A DNA stretch of 64,000 nucleotides from Montifringilla adamsi (taxonomy: Eukaryota; Chordata; Aves; Passeriformes; Passeridae): positions 3,287,161 to 3,351,160 of the forward strand of contig JAGGNK010011225.1 of NCBI GenBank assembly GCA_017590115.1. Reading direction: 5' to 3'. Of the stretch, positions 52,546 to 64,000 are shown piece by piece. The notes under the pieces were generated by a model. The model searched no databases, had not been told where the DNA came from, and worked only from the letters and a program-made list of their open reading frames with translations. The position numbers and the translations under genes were made by a program. Positions within the stretch are counted from its first letter, which is position 1. Each line of letters begins with the position of its first letter.

Positions 52546-53294
52546 TTTCAGCCAACTAGAAGCAATTTATTATACACAAAAACACAGGTCTAAATGAAAT
52601 GTCTGGATAGACGAGGAACTTTTGAAAATTGACAGGATTTCCTTCCTAGGAAAGTTTTACAAATATGATAGGAACCTGTCTCTGTCATATTAGATTCTTT
52701 TTCTCTCCTATTCTGTGCTGCAGAATTGGGGTAGTGGGTTGGTTTTTTTTTTATTTTTAAAGACAGACGGACTGTAGTAATGCATTTCATTAGCCCACTT
52801 GAAAGGTAAATTAGAGTGAGGAGTAGCTGATATAAAGGAAATTCACAGCACTCTGCCAGCAAGTGTTATATGGAGGCAGGTTAGTTGTTGCAAGTCAACT
52901 GACACCCTGTCTGTGCTAAAAAAGCCCTCATCCATACTACAGAACTGCCTCTGAGAAAGGTTTGGGGTTGTGAAGTACCATATTGCTCTCAGAGCAGCGC
53001 AAAAATTAGTGTGTAAGTAAATTCTCTTATAATGAGCAGTCACTTGGGACCAAAAGAGAAAAAGAACCCAAGTACCTTGAAGGTAGCGGAAGGTCAAATT
53101 TTGAGGTAACCTTCTCTCATAGGGAAAGTCACATCCATAATTTAAACAAAAGGGATGTAGGGAAGAGTGCCTAAAGAGAGGCAGGAATGGCAGGCGAAGG
53201 TGAAAACCTGAAGATGGGCTGTTTGAAGCACTTGAGGTGTAGCCCACTTTAATCTAGACAGTGGGAGATACACACATTCATATCTATACATAAA

Positions 53295-53308
53295 TACACA
53301 CACACACA
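53295..53308 (+). repeat. Short (CA)n repeat
   Basis: About seven CA units in a wider ACATACA-rich context (53270-53320). Confidence 0.85.
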
Positions 53309-53499
53309 AATATGTGCATTAGAAGATTTACCATGTCTGTATAAAACCCTATTATTTATAATAGTATAGCTTGTACAATAGAAAAAAATCTACAAGGTGT
53401 TTTTCTATTAAAAAGTAATCTGGGAAACTACTTTCCCTTCTTTCCTCCACCCTTCTGAAATCTCCTTTATGTGGTATGGAATACCTGGATATAGGAGAG

Positions 53500-53872
53500 G
53501 TGACCACTGACCACAAACAGGGGTCTTGAGAGGAGGGCCACAGAGATGTTTCTGGGGCTGGATCACATCATCTAAGGACTTGGGAATTGGGTTACTTTAC
53601 CCAAAGGAAAGGAGTGAGATGGGAGGGTGTAGTAGGTTACAGAATAGACAATGCCAAAGGTTTCTGTGAGGTTCAATGCCAAGTGACAGGAGGCAATGGT
53701 CACAAATGGGAACAAAGGCACTACAAGAAAAATAATCTCAAAAGGAGAGTTAGGAAGCACTGGAACATGTGTTCAGAGATGTTGTGGAGTTTCCATTCTT
53801 GGAGAATTTTCATAATCTACCTGGGCAAGGCCCTGAGCAAAACGCTTTGTCTTTACCACTGGTCTCATTGTG
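53500..53872 (+). mobile_element. CR1 LINE 3'-end fragment
   Basis: Diverged CR1 copy recognised by the block GTTAGGAAGCACTGGAACAT followed by GTTCAGAGATGTTGTGGAGT, then a 'tccattcttggagaattttc' version of the CR1 'tccatccttggaggttttc' and CTGGGCAAGGCCCTGAGCAA. The preceding 250 bases follow the CR1 order but are more decayed. The insertion is 5'-truncated and lacks an intact 3' microsatellite. The 189-codon open frame at 53587-54156 starts in this repeat and is not a gene. Confidence 0.85.
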
Positions 53873-54689
53873 AATTTGGAGTTTATACAGATGACCCTCT
53901 TGAGAGAAATTTTTTTTATTATGCCATGATTGTTTTCTGGGGCTTATGGCCATCTTATTCCCATCATAGTTGTCAGTTCTATCCATATTTCTTCTTCCTA
54001 AGGATATATCCTAATTTTCAGGGGACAGGCTGCTTGGAGAAACAGTTTTTTCATAGCTGTTCATTTGTGGAACTCCATCTGGCTTATGTATGTGCATTAT
54101 CAGGTAACTATGCAAGCTCTGAACAAAATTTCTGCCATTTTGTCTATATAAGCTAATTAAACACCACTGGAGACTGTTCCTGGCTATACAGCAGGACTAG
54201 CTATACTATTAGATTTTTAGCCTGGTGTTCAGCACATTTTTGCTCTATGCTGAATAGCATTCTTCTTCACATATCCAAAAATTTCTCAGACATAAATTTC
54301 AAAATACACAGAAACTATCAGTTCTTCTTATCTGTGGCACCTTTGTTTTGGAGTCTTCTCAACATTATGGATATTGGTTATTCCTTGACCCAAGTGCCAT
54401 CAAATGGCTCTCGATGTATTTTAATTCACCAGTATGGTCACATCCTCAGTGTTTAGGCAACTTTCCAGCCAAAGGGGCAGCTTCAGGATGTACTGGCAGT
54501 TGTGCAGCTTGATGTATATTGTGGGGAGGAGAATTACCTCAGTTTTTAATTTGAATAATTAAATCCCATCTGATTTCTGGTTTAGGCATATATTGCCTTC
54601 CATGCACTGAATTTTTAGTCATTGGAAAGCTGCAGCCTGATTTACATAGCATTGAAGCCATTGGACACTGTCATTAAAGCTTTTCTTTT

Positions 54690-54990
54690 TAATCACTAGC
54701 ATTTGTGTTGTGGCTTGCCTTCTACAAAATCTTCAGTAATTTCAATCATTTCTCCTTTATTCTTTAATTATTTTAAATGCAAATTAATTTGATCTACAGC
54801 CTGCTGGCTGTGTCATTATTTGAGATGTGTACATACTAGCATAGTTACTCTTTCAAACTGATAGTGGCTAATACAATTATATGCTTTTTTTCACTGATAT
54901 CTGATCTGTTAATTAACTGGAAAATATTTTGATTGGGGTGACTGCTTACCCAAATTATTTAATTGTTCCATGCAAGGCTGTCAGAAAAAA
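54690..54990. promoter_or_regulatory. Candidate conserved non-coding element
   Basis: Contains AAATGCAAATTAATTTGATC (an octamer ATGCAAAT joined to a TAAT core) at about 54775-54794, plus GTTAATTAACTGG and TTATTTAATTGTTCC words, with no simple repeat. A POU/homeodomain composite site is plausible. Conservation is not testable here. Confidence 0.28.
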
Positions 54991-57900
54991 AAATGTAAAT
55001 GAGCCTAGGAAGTTCTATGAGATTTCACAGTAATTGCTCTTCAGGTTAGGGCTAGAATTAGACAGAGAAATAGCAAGAGTAACCTGAAGCCTACAGGAAA
55101 GTAAACTAGCTCACATTTTAGTTTCAATTAAAAAAAATAGTAGGGACACTTAGGTCTTGTCTATCCCTTTTTCTCCTTGATTTTCTTACTTTTTTACAAA
55201 GTAAGGCTCTCTTATCCCATGCTAAAGGAGTATGTGTAGCAAATGAAAATTAAGAGGACTGAGAGCATGATGTAGGTAAATTGAAAATTAGGTCTGTACC
55301 TGGTTAACTGGACAGGGCTTCTTTCTGATCTTAGGTAGGCTTTTTATCCTGAATTGATTATCTGTCACTGGTGAACTGAATATGACAGAAAGCCGTAACA
55401 ATTTTTTTTTTTTTATCAGCCGAGAGTTTTACCTTTACTTCATGCAGAATACCCTGGACATTCTTTCTTCAAAAACATAAAGGTCCTGTAAGAAACTTGG
55501 TACAGTTTTTGAGAAAGTCTAATAATGTTTTTTTTTAACCTAAAAGAAGTGGACTCACTGAACACTCAAGGCTTCTTGTTGAAGGAATTAATGGACTTAA
55601 TAAATGCATTCTTACTTTATTGAATAACTGCAGTATTTGAATGTTAGATTTCATTCCAGCAACAAAACAGTTAGCCTAGGTGATGTAGAACAAGTGTTCT
55701 ATGGGTTTTTAGAGGTCATAAATATCAGTGAGACGGTTTACACTACAAGATTCAGTAAGGTGTATTGCTGGCTCTCTAAAACTGAGAACCAGCAATGAGC
55801 TGAGAGACATTCATCATTTATTCAAATTCTGAGAATGTTGGAGTTCATGACAAAATCCTAAGATAATAAGTGTACATGTAATTTACATATACAAATTTGT
55901 TTCATACAGGATGACAACAAGAGGCCAGACAATGCCTTTTATCTAAAGATGGAAGCTGATTATCATCTTCTTAATGGCTGGAAATTATCTATATATAAGA
56001 CAGATACTGCCAGAGGCTTGCAGTATAGGCAGAAGGAGCACTTTTTATGACACTTGAGTGTGACCAGCTGCTGAATTAGCCATGCTCTGAAGTTGCCCTT
56101 GCAGGCAAACAAAACTACTAGTCAGTGGAACGTGGATGCCTAAAAGCCTTTGACTTTTAGGGCCTATATGTGATAAACTTACTAGATATGCTCATTTCTA
56201 GACCAAGTAATGAGCACAGAGCAGCTGCGGAACCAGAACAATAGTTTTGTCTGGTTCCATAAGCAATTACGCTTAAGCTGTCTTCCTACTTCTCTGAGAA
56301 GCCCCCAATGAAAGTCATATTTTGTAAAAGAGGGATGGTTTGGGCCCTTACTTCCCTTTTTCAGAGAAGATGTGAGGCATAGTCTTGACTTACTGCCATT
56401 AAATGTCACACACTGGTATTTGCATGAGAAGGGATGACCTCAATCCTTAGTGCAAAGCCAGCAGTTACATGTTTTAAGTGCAACTGGACATGCAGGAGGT
56501 GATACGCAGCCATCCTGCCTCAGCACTCAGGTCAGTGTTTTGGGAGCAATCTCCTCTGGGATGGCTTGATACATACTGCAGGGCTGCTTTGTATTCCTGC
56601 ACACTTGGGAAAACACAGAGTCCTGTTCTAAAGTGTAAGTCAGGCCTCTTGAACCCCACATTGCTGGGGTGGCAGAAAAGACAGCAAGGGCTAAGAGATA
56701 CTGAGACCCAAAACAAGGAGATTTTAGCTACTGATGAAGGGAATATCCCAATTCAACTTTTTTCTCCTCTGCTTTTCCAGACTTTGCCAAGTAAATCATA
56801 CTTAGTTGCTTCATTTCTGAAAGCAACACAAATTGTCTACTTGTTCATTATGTTTTTCTGGTTTTAATTGAATTGTTTATAAAGTAAGAGAAGCTTCCAT
56901 CTACAGTAAAACAAATCAAAGTTTCCAGTTATTAAATGCTTTTGGTTTCTGACTTCTCTATAAGCACCTTATTTTCTCCAGTCATTTTCAAGATTGCAGG
57001 CTAAGATCACTACTGCCTCTTATACAATTTTCCTACCATGAAGTTGTTTATGTGTATTGTTTACCCAACAGACATTTCTCTTTCACTTGGTATATTCATT
57101 ACTAAATAATTCTGTGAGAAGATACAGGCCACTGATTTTTTGCAATTTGCATCCCCATACTCTAAGCTTTGTTGAAAGCAAAGCTTTTTGGTCCTCTTGC
57201 TTTGGAAGTACATTAATATTTCTATGACCTTTACTAGACGGCAGATGAGAAGCATTAGGAATAAAATAACAAACAAACCAAAAGAAACCAATTTTTTAAA
57301 ATGTGTATTTCTGAAAGGAGCAAGAGGAAAAAGAATCAAGTCTAAAAAATATGAACTTTAGCTGGAGTTATGATAATTGCTCTATTGTACCTATTTTTCC
57401 ATATCAAAATGCTTCTTTATGATCAATCCACTCAGCATAATGCATAAATATATTTGAAAGGGTTTAGTAGCTATGCATACAAAATATATATAGATACTAT
57501 TTAGAGATATTTAGAAAGAAATAGAGTAGTTTATGACATGATTATTTACTGTGCACATTGAAGAGATCATATTAAAAGCATGGTAAATATACCAACAACT
57601 ACTTTACACAAAACTACTTCAAACAATTTAACTTCCAAAGCCTGCTGGTTCTAAAGAGAAATTCTGTGAAACAAGATGTAAATACAGTGACTTGTGCATG
57701 GTGTAAATCCTCTGCTTCAGAAGACTGCTATCAGAAGGCTTTAGATGACTGTAGGAGGAAAACCAGCTAAATTCTACCCAGGAAACCATTTCTCTCACAG
57801 CAGCATTGTTTTTCAGTGGTTTTACTACACACCGGAAGCCGACTCTGTTCCTGTTCATCTAGCTGTCGATTTTTGGATCTGTTCTCAAAGGAACAGTTCC

Positions 57901-60900
57901 AAAAATCATTTCTAGTGACTTGACATTTGACTGCTTTATGAACCCCACATACAGTTTAACACCACCTATGATTCAGCAAGGCATCTAACAGCTGGAAAGC
58001 AAAAGTTGCCCCATGAACTAAAGCATTTGTTCACTGGTTTCCACTTGAGGGAAAAGAGATTATTTAATAAAAACTGTCTTTCATAAGCTTTCTTTTTTAC
58101 TTTATATCATATGCTACTGCATCAAGTGACAGGATATTCACGGCAGGGGAGGATGTGTGGGTTAATTCTCTTTAGGGTAGCGTGGAAGTGTTATAAAATA
58201 ATAAAATAGCAATAACCAGATTATGATGCCATGAATCTCATTAATCTAGAAGGCTTCAGATTAAGTGAAGTGGTACTAGCTACAGGATGGACATGATGGC
58301 AAGAATCCCCTTCTGTCTTTACTATCATGAGCAATGCTATTGCATCCAGTAGAATTGGGCTAGATCTTATATTGAGTGTGTCACATGCTTCCTTTTTAAT
58401 TACTACTTTTGTAAGTTTTTCTACATGAAAATTTTCCCTCCTTGAGATTTCAGAGAATACTATATTTTAATTTTAGGGAAAAAATAGATTTTCTTATAAT
58501 CATAAGAATTTCTGAATGGAAAAGAAATATTTGAAAGCATGATTATTGTTATTTTAGTTAATTTATTTTATGAGGAATTTATAGTTTGGATACAAGCATT
58601 TCTCTTGCACTTGGTCTTTAATACCTAGAGATTTTTATTTTTTACAGAAATGTTCAGAGAAACTGAAAGTAAGTAGAAACTAACTTTAAAAATACTTTTC
58701 CTCCTCATTGTTTAGTTTTGGGGTTTTTTTCTTAGTAAATGTACTCACCTTGACCTATCAATATGAAGAAGTGTAAAACATCCTTGTATTTTTTTTTACA
58801 ATTTGGATTTCTCTAGAGGATTTCTAAGACACAACTTCCCCTCATTAGAGCCAGAGGTTCTGGCCCTTAATCAGTCCATAATATCAGATGAAACCGTGCT
58901 GAGTTATCCAACTGAGGACCCACCCATTTTAAATACAGTTCCCATATTCGTAGATTATTGTGCATTAATTATGCCATGTGTAAAGTGTTTTTATACATAA
59001 AGCAACCAATCTGAACTTACTCAAGCAATGGCATCTGTTCTTTGCAGTCAATGTTCTCAGCCCAGTGCTGGTTTAAAATGTAATCTGTTTTCATCAGCTA
59101 GTTTTAATAGAATTTAAGTTTCCGTTCAAGGTACAGAAAGTGATACTGCACTGCATTGCAGACAGTTCCTACATTTGTACCTAATGTCACATCTTTGCAC
59201 TGCACAACTGGGGAGTCTGAAAGATTTAATTGGAATCTTTCTCAAGCATAGAACAGCAAATCCTTAGTAACCAGTAACAAATCTGCAAATATTTTTAAAT
59301 ATATAATGGTATATAATAATTTGATAGGACATAACAGGCCAAATTTGCAAAAGAGGCTATGTTTTCATCTAAAATATTCACTGGCTTGTATACATGTGTA
59401 GCTCCAAACAGAGAAGACCAAAAGGCAAAAGCAGTCTGCAACCTTCCTCCACCTCAACATTTGCTATAATTTTGCACATGTACATGCTAGGTATACATTT
59501 AATGCATACAGAGAAAGTAATTAGATGAAAGCATCTCTTCTAAAAATCTGGGATTGGTGATTTTTGCACAAGGAAAATACAGAAAGCTGAAAGTGTAAAA
59601 GTTTCTGTGTAAGTCTGACATTTCAAGAACTGGTATCCTTCTGCCCCACTTCAGGACAAGCAGCTTTCTACAATCTTATTAGGGGAAATGGTATACCCTA
59701 GTGTCTTAGCTGTCATCTCACATTCCCTAAGGGGTTGTATATCCTCTGTGACTGAGATTTGCACAGCAATGTCAGGGATTTGGATGCTTAGTTCCCATTA
59801 TTGTTGCTGAGGATCTAATCCCTTTGTTAAGGGATGTTAGTTCCTTGTGCATATTTTGTGCCTTTTGGCTCTGAGGTTTATTCTCCCTACTTTTCAGTAT
59901 TTCCAATAAGTCTTCAGTCTACTCTTGAAAGGGTCTCTCACCATTGGTGCACTTTGTAATCCTTCACTGAAAGACCTGAAGTGGCTGCAAAAAAGCTACT
60001 TTTTACAAACGTTTTTACACATGTACGTACCTAAAAGCCTGGAGAAGCCTGTACTGGAGAAAAACAAGCCTTAGAGATAATAGAGAATAAATACAGATTA
60101 TTCAGATGACACCACACACCTCAAGACAAAAAATTCTAAGGAATCTGCAAGGCTGTCTGAATTAGAATAACTGTTTGCACTATTTTGGCCCCTGGAGCAC
60201 AGTAGAACTTCCTGACTGACAAATTTGCATTTGATCTTCTTTTTCTCTGGCATGCTCCTCCTTCATGTTGTCTACACCGATATCAGAAAATAAACAGTAC
60301 CAAGACAAATGCTTAACTAGAGGTCCTCCATCTTCCATGTTTAGATTTTCCCTATTTAGATTAAGCATAAAAGATTTTAAGCATGGGTGTAAGGCATACA
60401 TTCTTAATTAGCCTCCAAACCAGGGAACATAACTTGGCTCCTTTTATTCATTACATACACAAAGCCAGTTAAAGGTTAAAATCTCATTCTGTGACATTTA
60501 ACCATCTTTCCAAGGCATACTCAGAACAGCTTGACAAGGGCTGCTGCCCTGTAATGATTTCATAGTTAATAATACATTCATATATGTGCGTCCACATTTT
60601 TGTGTCTGTGTGCATACACAAAATGTTCATGTCAATGTATGGAACAGCTACAGCATCATTTTCAACCATACTTAACAAGGCAATCTAGTACAGACAAGTT
60701 TCAAGATTTTTTTTTCATAAATATGAGAATAATGCAATAAGGATTACCACAAACACCCACTTCTATATTATTTTATTTTTGTTCTGTATTTAAAGTGTCT
60801 GCACATCTTCATACAATTCCTTCCTCCTCACTGTCAGACACTGAGGCTCTCAGTTATCCAGGTAAAGAGGATTGGCATTCTCTAAATCGTAATAGTTTTT

Positions 60901-61211
60901 TATTCTGCTTTGAAAGAAATCTGAGGACCAACTGGAGTTGAGAAAAAAGTCCTAGGTGCTTCTACTGAGTCAGCTTCCATGTTTTGCAAGGTACCTGCAG
61001 TCACAGAAAGACAGGGAAAAAAGGGATTTTAAAACATGCTCTCATATTCCTAAACATTCTCTCTTTTTCTCTCTCACTGCTTTCTTCACAAACACTTATG
61101 CTCATTGGCTACAGAGAATATTAATAATTTGCAATATTCCATAGTGTAGAATCAGTCTCCTAAAGATCAGTGGTGGTAAATCTTCCTGAAGAGCTTCCCC
61201 AGTCTTGCTTG

Positions 61212-61302
61212 AACACAGACACACAGCCAAGACACACACAGAGACACACACACAGACACACAGACGAGACACACACACAGAGACACAGACACTCACACAC
61301 GC
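61212..61302 (+). repeat. Interrupted (CA)n microsatellite
   Basis: ACAC runs interrupted by AGAG and GACGAG words over about 90 bases. Responsible for the Thr/His and Val/Cys-rich frames on the two strands. Confidence 0.93.
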
Positions 61303-62600
61303 AGCTGTTTCACAACTAACCTGCACAGTACATGTGCAGACCTTCCATGACCATGGCAAATGCTCTCAAGCACATACGGCCCTGTGGTGCCTGAAGGTCA
61401 TGCTGGATATTTGGCTTTCAAGCCTTCTAAAAATACTTTGTTGGCACTATAACATCTGCTTTAGATGTCCGGTTCTCATGGCTGACACAGAACTGACCAC
61501 AGACATTTATGCTCACTTACTCTCCACATTAAAAACCATGTTTTTGACCTAGAGATAACTTTTGAAATCTTCAAAGCAACTTGCTTAAAACTGCTTCTCA
61601 ATCCTCTCAATAATCAAGAAAGTTATTCTCTCAATAATCAACCAAAATCCAACACTATCTTAGATTAATTATGGTGAAACCAATGAGTTTCCATGCAACA
61701 TGACACGCAATTGGATTTGTATTTTCCAGGTAGCAATGCACACAAGAAAATACATAAAGCATTCCTTCCTATGCAAAAGCTAAATAAATCTGCCAGAATT
61801 TAATTGCACTAAGAGGAGTTTAAAATATAATTTTCTGTCTTCACCTTGGGATTACCTGGAAATAAAAATATATTAAAACTACATCAATAAATCTTGACAA
61901 ATAAAAACACTATTCATGTTCAAAGATGAGAAAATCATCTTTCAACTGTTTCATATCCTACACAATCCTGTTGACTTCAGAACACTTGACAGGTGTACAG
62001 GATTTTGCTGCACATCCTGTGGGAACACCATGCAATAGAAACACAGTGCAGAAATGGTTGCATGCTGCCTGGTCTGTCTGATATTGCTGATACTTTTGAC
62101 AGGAATACTTATTAGACCAGGTTAGCAGTACACAAGAGATTCCAATTGATACCTATAGTTGTCTTCAGGACACTGACCATATATTGTAGACAGCAGTTAT
62201 AAAACATCCACCACATGCCATCACTTGATACTTTCTGAGAAATTATTACAATCATTGCTTGAGAATGAGCAAAGAGACAAAGAAAGGGGTCAGCATTTTA
62301 AAAATGGTAAGGATGAGATCACATCCTAGATCAAAAGTCCATGGAAGCAAATTATTTGACCCCAAATTATGGGGGTCTTCACCTCTCCACTATAGTCTAG
62401 CTTGACCTGTGATCCCTGAAATCAGCAGGAATTCTTATAATTTATTTTATAAAGGGAAGGAATCAAATGTTAAGCATATTTCTTTTATGGGCATTGGTAA
62501 CTAATGTTGAGGGGAGATTCTCAGCATCCATCATAGCTTTATACAACAGCTGCATGAAGGATTAGAATGTTCCATGTTATCTCAGTGAACACTAAGGACC

Positions 62601-62627
62601 ATGGTCCTACTCCACAAGTAGGACCAT
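62601..62627. repeat. Perfect 11-bp inverted repeat, 5-nt loop
   Basis: ATGGTCCTACT (62601-62611), loop CCACA, AGTAGGACCAT (62617-62627) are exactly complementary. The left arm also overlaps a 12-bp palindrome, GGACCATGGTCC (62597-62608), so alternative cruciform folds compete. Confidence 0.9.
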
Positions 62628-62671
62628 ACGCCTATCACAATTTTGCTATCAGGGATAATATCTCCTCAGGG

Positions 62672-62694
62672 AAATGTACCATATAGGTACATTT
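62672..62694. repeat. Perfect 9-bp inverted repeat, 5-nt loop
   Basis: AAATGTACC (62672-62680), loop ATATA, GGTACATTT (62686-62694). It lies 45 bases after the 11-bp hairpin. Alone, a 9-bp stem is expected by chance in this much sequence. Confidence 0.9.
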
Positions 62695-64000
62695 GCTCAG
62701 GCTAAGGGTGGCAAAACCTGCTCTGCCATCTCTGGATGTGATTATGTTCTCTAGTTTATTCTTACACAACCTACTTCAAAAAGTTCAGCAGATTCTGTCC
62801 TGATTCTGGAAAGTATCCATTAGCACAAAATGAGAGCCCTGTTCTTGCTATATATTAAAAATGAAGGAAAATCCTCCACTGTGAACTACATCCACAGTAA
62901 AACTTTACATCTGTGTAAATTAAAAGGAAGTAACTGATGTGTTTTCTTCAGATCACAGTGGTGCATGTCATTTTTGCTTTTGAATTCTGGTACCTGAATG
63001 AAGTCTCTCAATGATCTTTGCTAAGATGCATTTGCCTTTTCTATTTGTTTGTGACATTTACAAGCAATTTAGAGTTGCATGAGACTCCTTTGAGTTCAGC
63101 TTTATCATATTATGGAGACTCAGGAATTTGTTGCATCTTTCCATTCCCTGTCAACAGCAGCCCATAACTACAGGTGACTGCCTGTTTTCCAAGTATAACC
63201 ACAAGAGAAAAAGAGCAGAGGTGACTGGATGTAGTGCAGAAGAAAAGTAAGTTGGGTCATTCATGGAAATGGTGAAACTTGACAAGGCAAACTCTTTAAA
63301 AGCCACGCAGCTCTGTAAATCTCCTCAAGCCTTTTCTGGATACTTTTCACTGACAGTGCTGAAAAAGGTGTTATGTGCTGTGAACAGAATCCTAAGGCAA
63401 ATTAAAAATTTAATTAGAAGATATATTTCTCAGGAAAACATGGAATCTTGGAAAAGTGTTACCATATCCTAGATCACTACAGATAACAAGAAAGCAGAAT
63501 CTAAAGCACAAAATCATAAAAGAGAGAGGAGAAACAAATAGTTACTAAGTTATTAGGGAGAAAGGCTAAGTTAGTTCTTTGCCAGCATCTGAAGCTTTTC
63601 ATGCTAACAAAAGGAAAAGGATTTTTCAGCGACTTTGAAGTGTCCACATCTTTTGAAATCAACAAATAAACACTTATATTGGCCCACAATTTTAACCAGC
63701 CTTGTATGGAAGAGCAAGAGAGAATACAGTTTATTAATTCACTTGATGGGGCAGCCATGATAGTGATGGGGAGCTGTGATCATTTCACAATCACAGGGTC
63801 CCAGGCTACATCAGTGTGGTGGCATGGTATGACTTTGCTTCTCACTGCCTTTTAAGTGAACCCATCCATTTTTAACAACCATTTTTTCATAGCAAATACC
63901 TGTTTCTTAAGTCTGCCAAGACCAACTGAGAAACTCCACACAATTTTCTTTTGGGAATTGATAACTTTGACATTCTTGGCCTCTTTGAAAAAAGACAAAG

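Larger units (their letters stand above)
53873..64000. other. Non-coding stretch at the right end
   Basis: No supported gene. It holds a candidate conserved block at 54690-54990, a T13 run at 55402-55414, a CA-rich microsatellite near 61.2 kb and two perfect hairpins at 62.60-62.69 kb. The open frames are short and unremarkable. Confidence 0.5.

Noticed and set aside
53587..54156. 189-codon plus-strand open frame
   Set aside because: Its first half is the translation of a CR1 3' end, and the rest has non-coding composition and no domain.
61102..61552. Cys/Val- and Thr/His-rich frames near 61.2 kb
   Set aside because: Both come from the interrupted CA microsatellite.

Overview
The window looks like non-coding DNA from a bird nuclear genome, most likely a passerine or another neoavian. 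The evidence is the repeat content. There are decayed CR1 LINE 3' ends at about 15.09-15.47 kb, 53.50-53.87 kb and 40.64-40.73 kb. A roughly 1 kb avian-type LTR with the usual TG...CA ends lies on the minus strand at 17.45-18.45 kb. Several long A-rich tails decay into AAACC/AAAC motifs, as is common in songbird assemblies. The background is AT-rich, with two GC/CpG-rich islets. I see no bacterial-style operons, no CRISPR array, no rRNA or tRNA gene, and no open reading frame that resembles a known protein domain.

Layout. 1-9.7 kb: AT-rich non-coding DNA, probably intronic to a minus-strand gene if the CpG island is its promoter. 9.72-10.38 kb: a dense CpG island whose best splice donors all lie on the minus strand, so the most likely reading is the promoter and first exon (or exons) of a gene transcribed leftward out of the window. 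10.4-47.7 kb: upstream or intergenic DNA with the LTR, CR1 fragments, microsatellites, pyrimidine-rich tracts and one possible conserved element near 28.5 kb. 47.8-48.7 kb: a second, smaller GC-rich islet with three YY1-like ATGGCGGC/ATGGCTGC motifs, a TATA-like box and a good minus-strand donor; it is a candidate alternative or bidirectional promoter. 48.7-64 kb: gene-poor AT-rich DNA with a 70-base A tract, a CR1 copy, AT-rich homeodomain-site-like candidate conserved elements (51.66-52.54 and 54.69-54.99 kb) and two perfect short hairpins near 62.6 kb.

If both islets drive minus-strand transcripts, the window may hold a proximal CpG-island promoter and a distal promoter about 38 kb upstream, separated by a region with candidate enhancers. 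That arrangement is an inference. No downstream coding exon could be recognised, so no gene symbol is offered. I found no convincing new biological system; the second islet and the tandem splice donors in the first are the points most worth checking.
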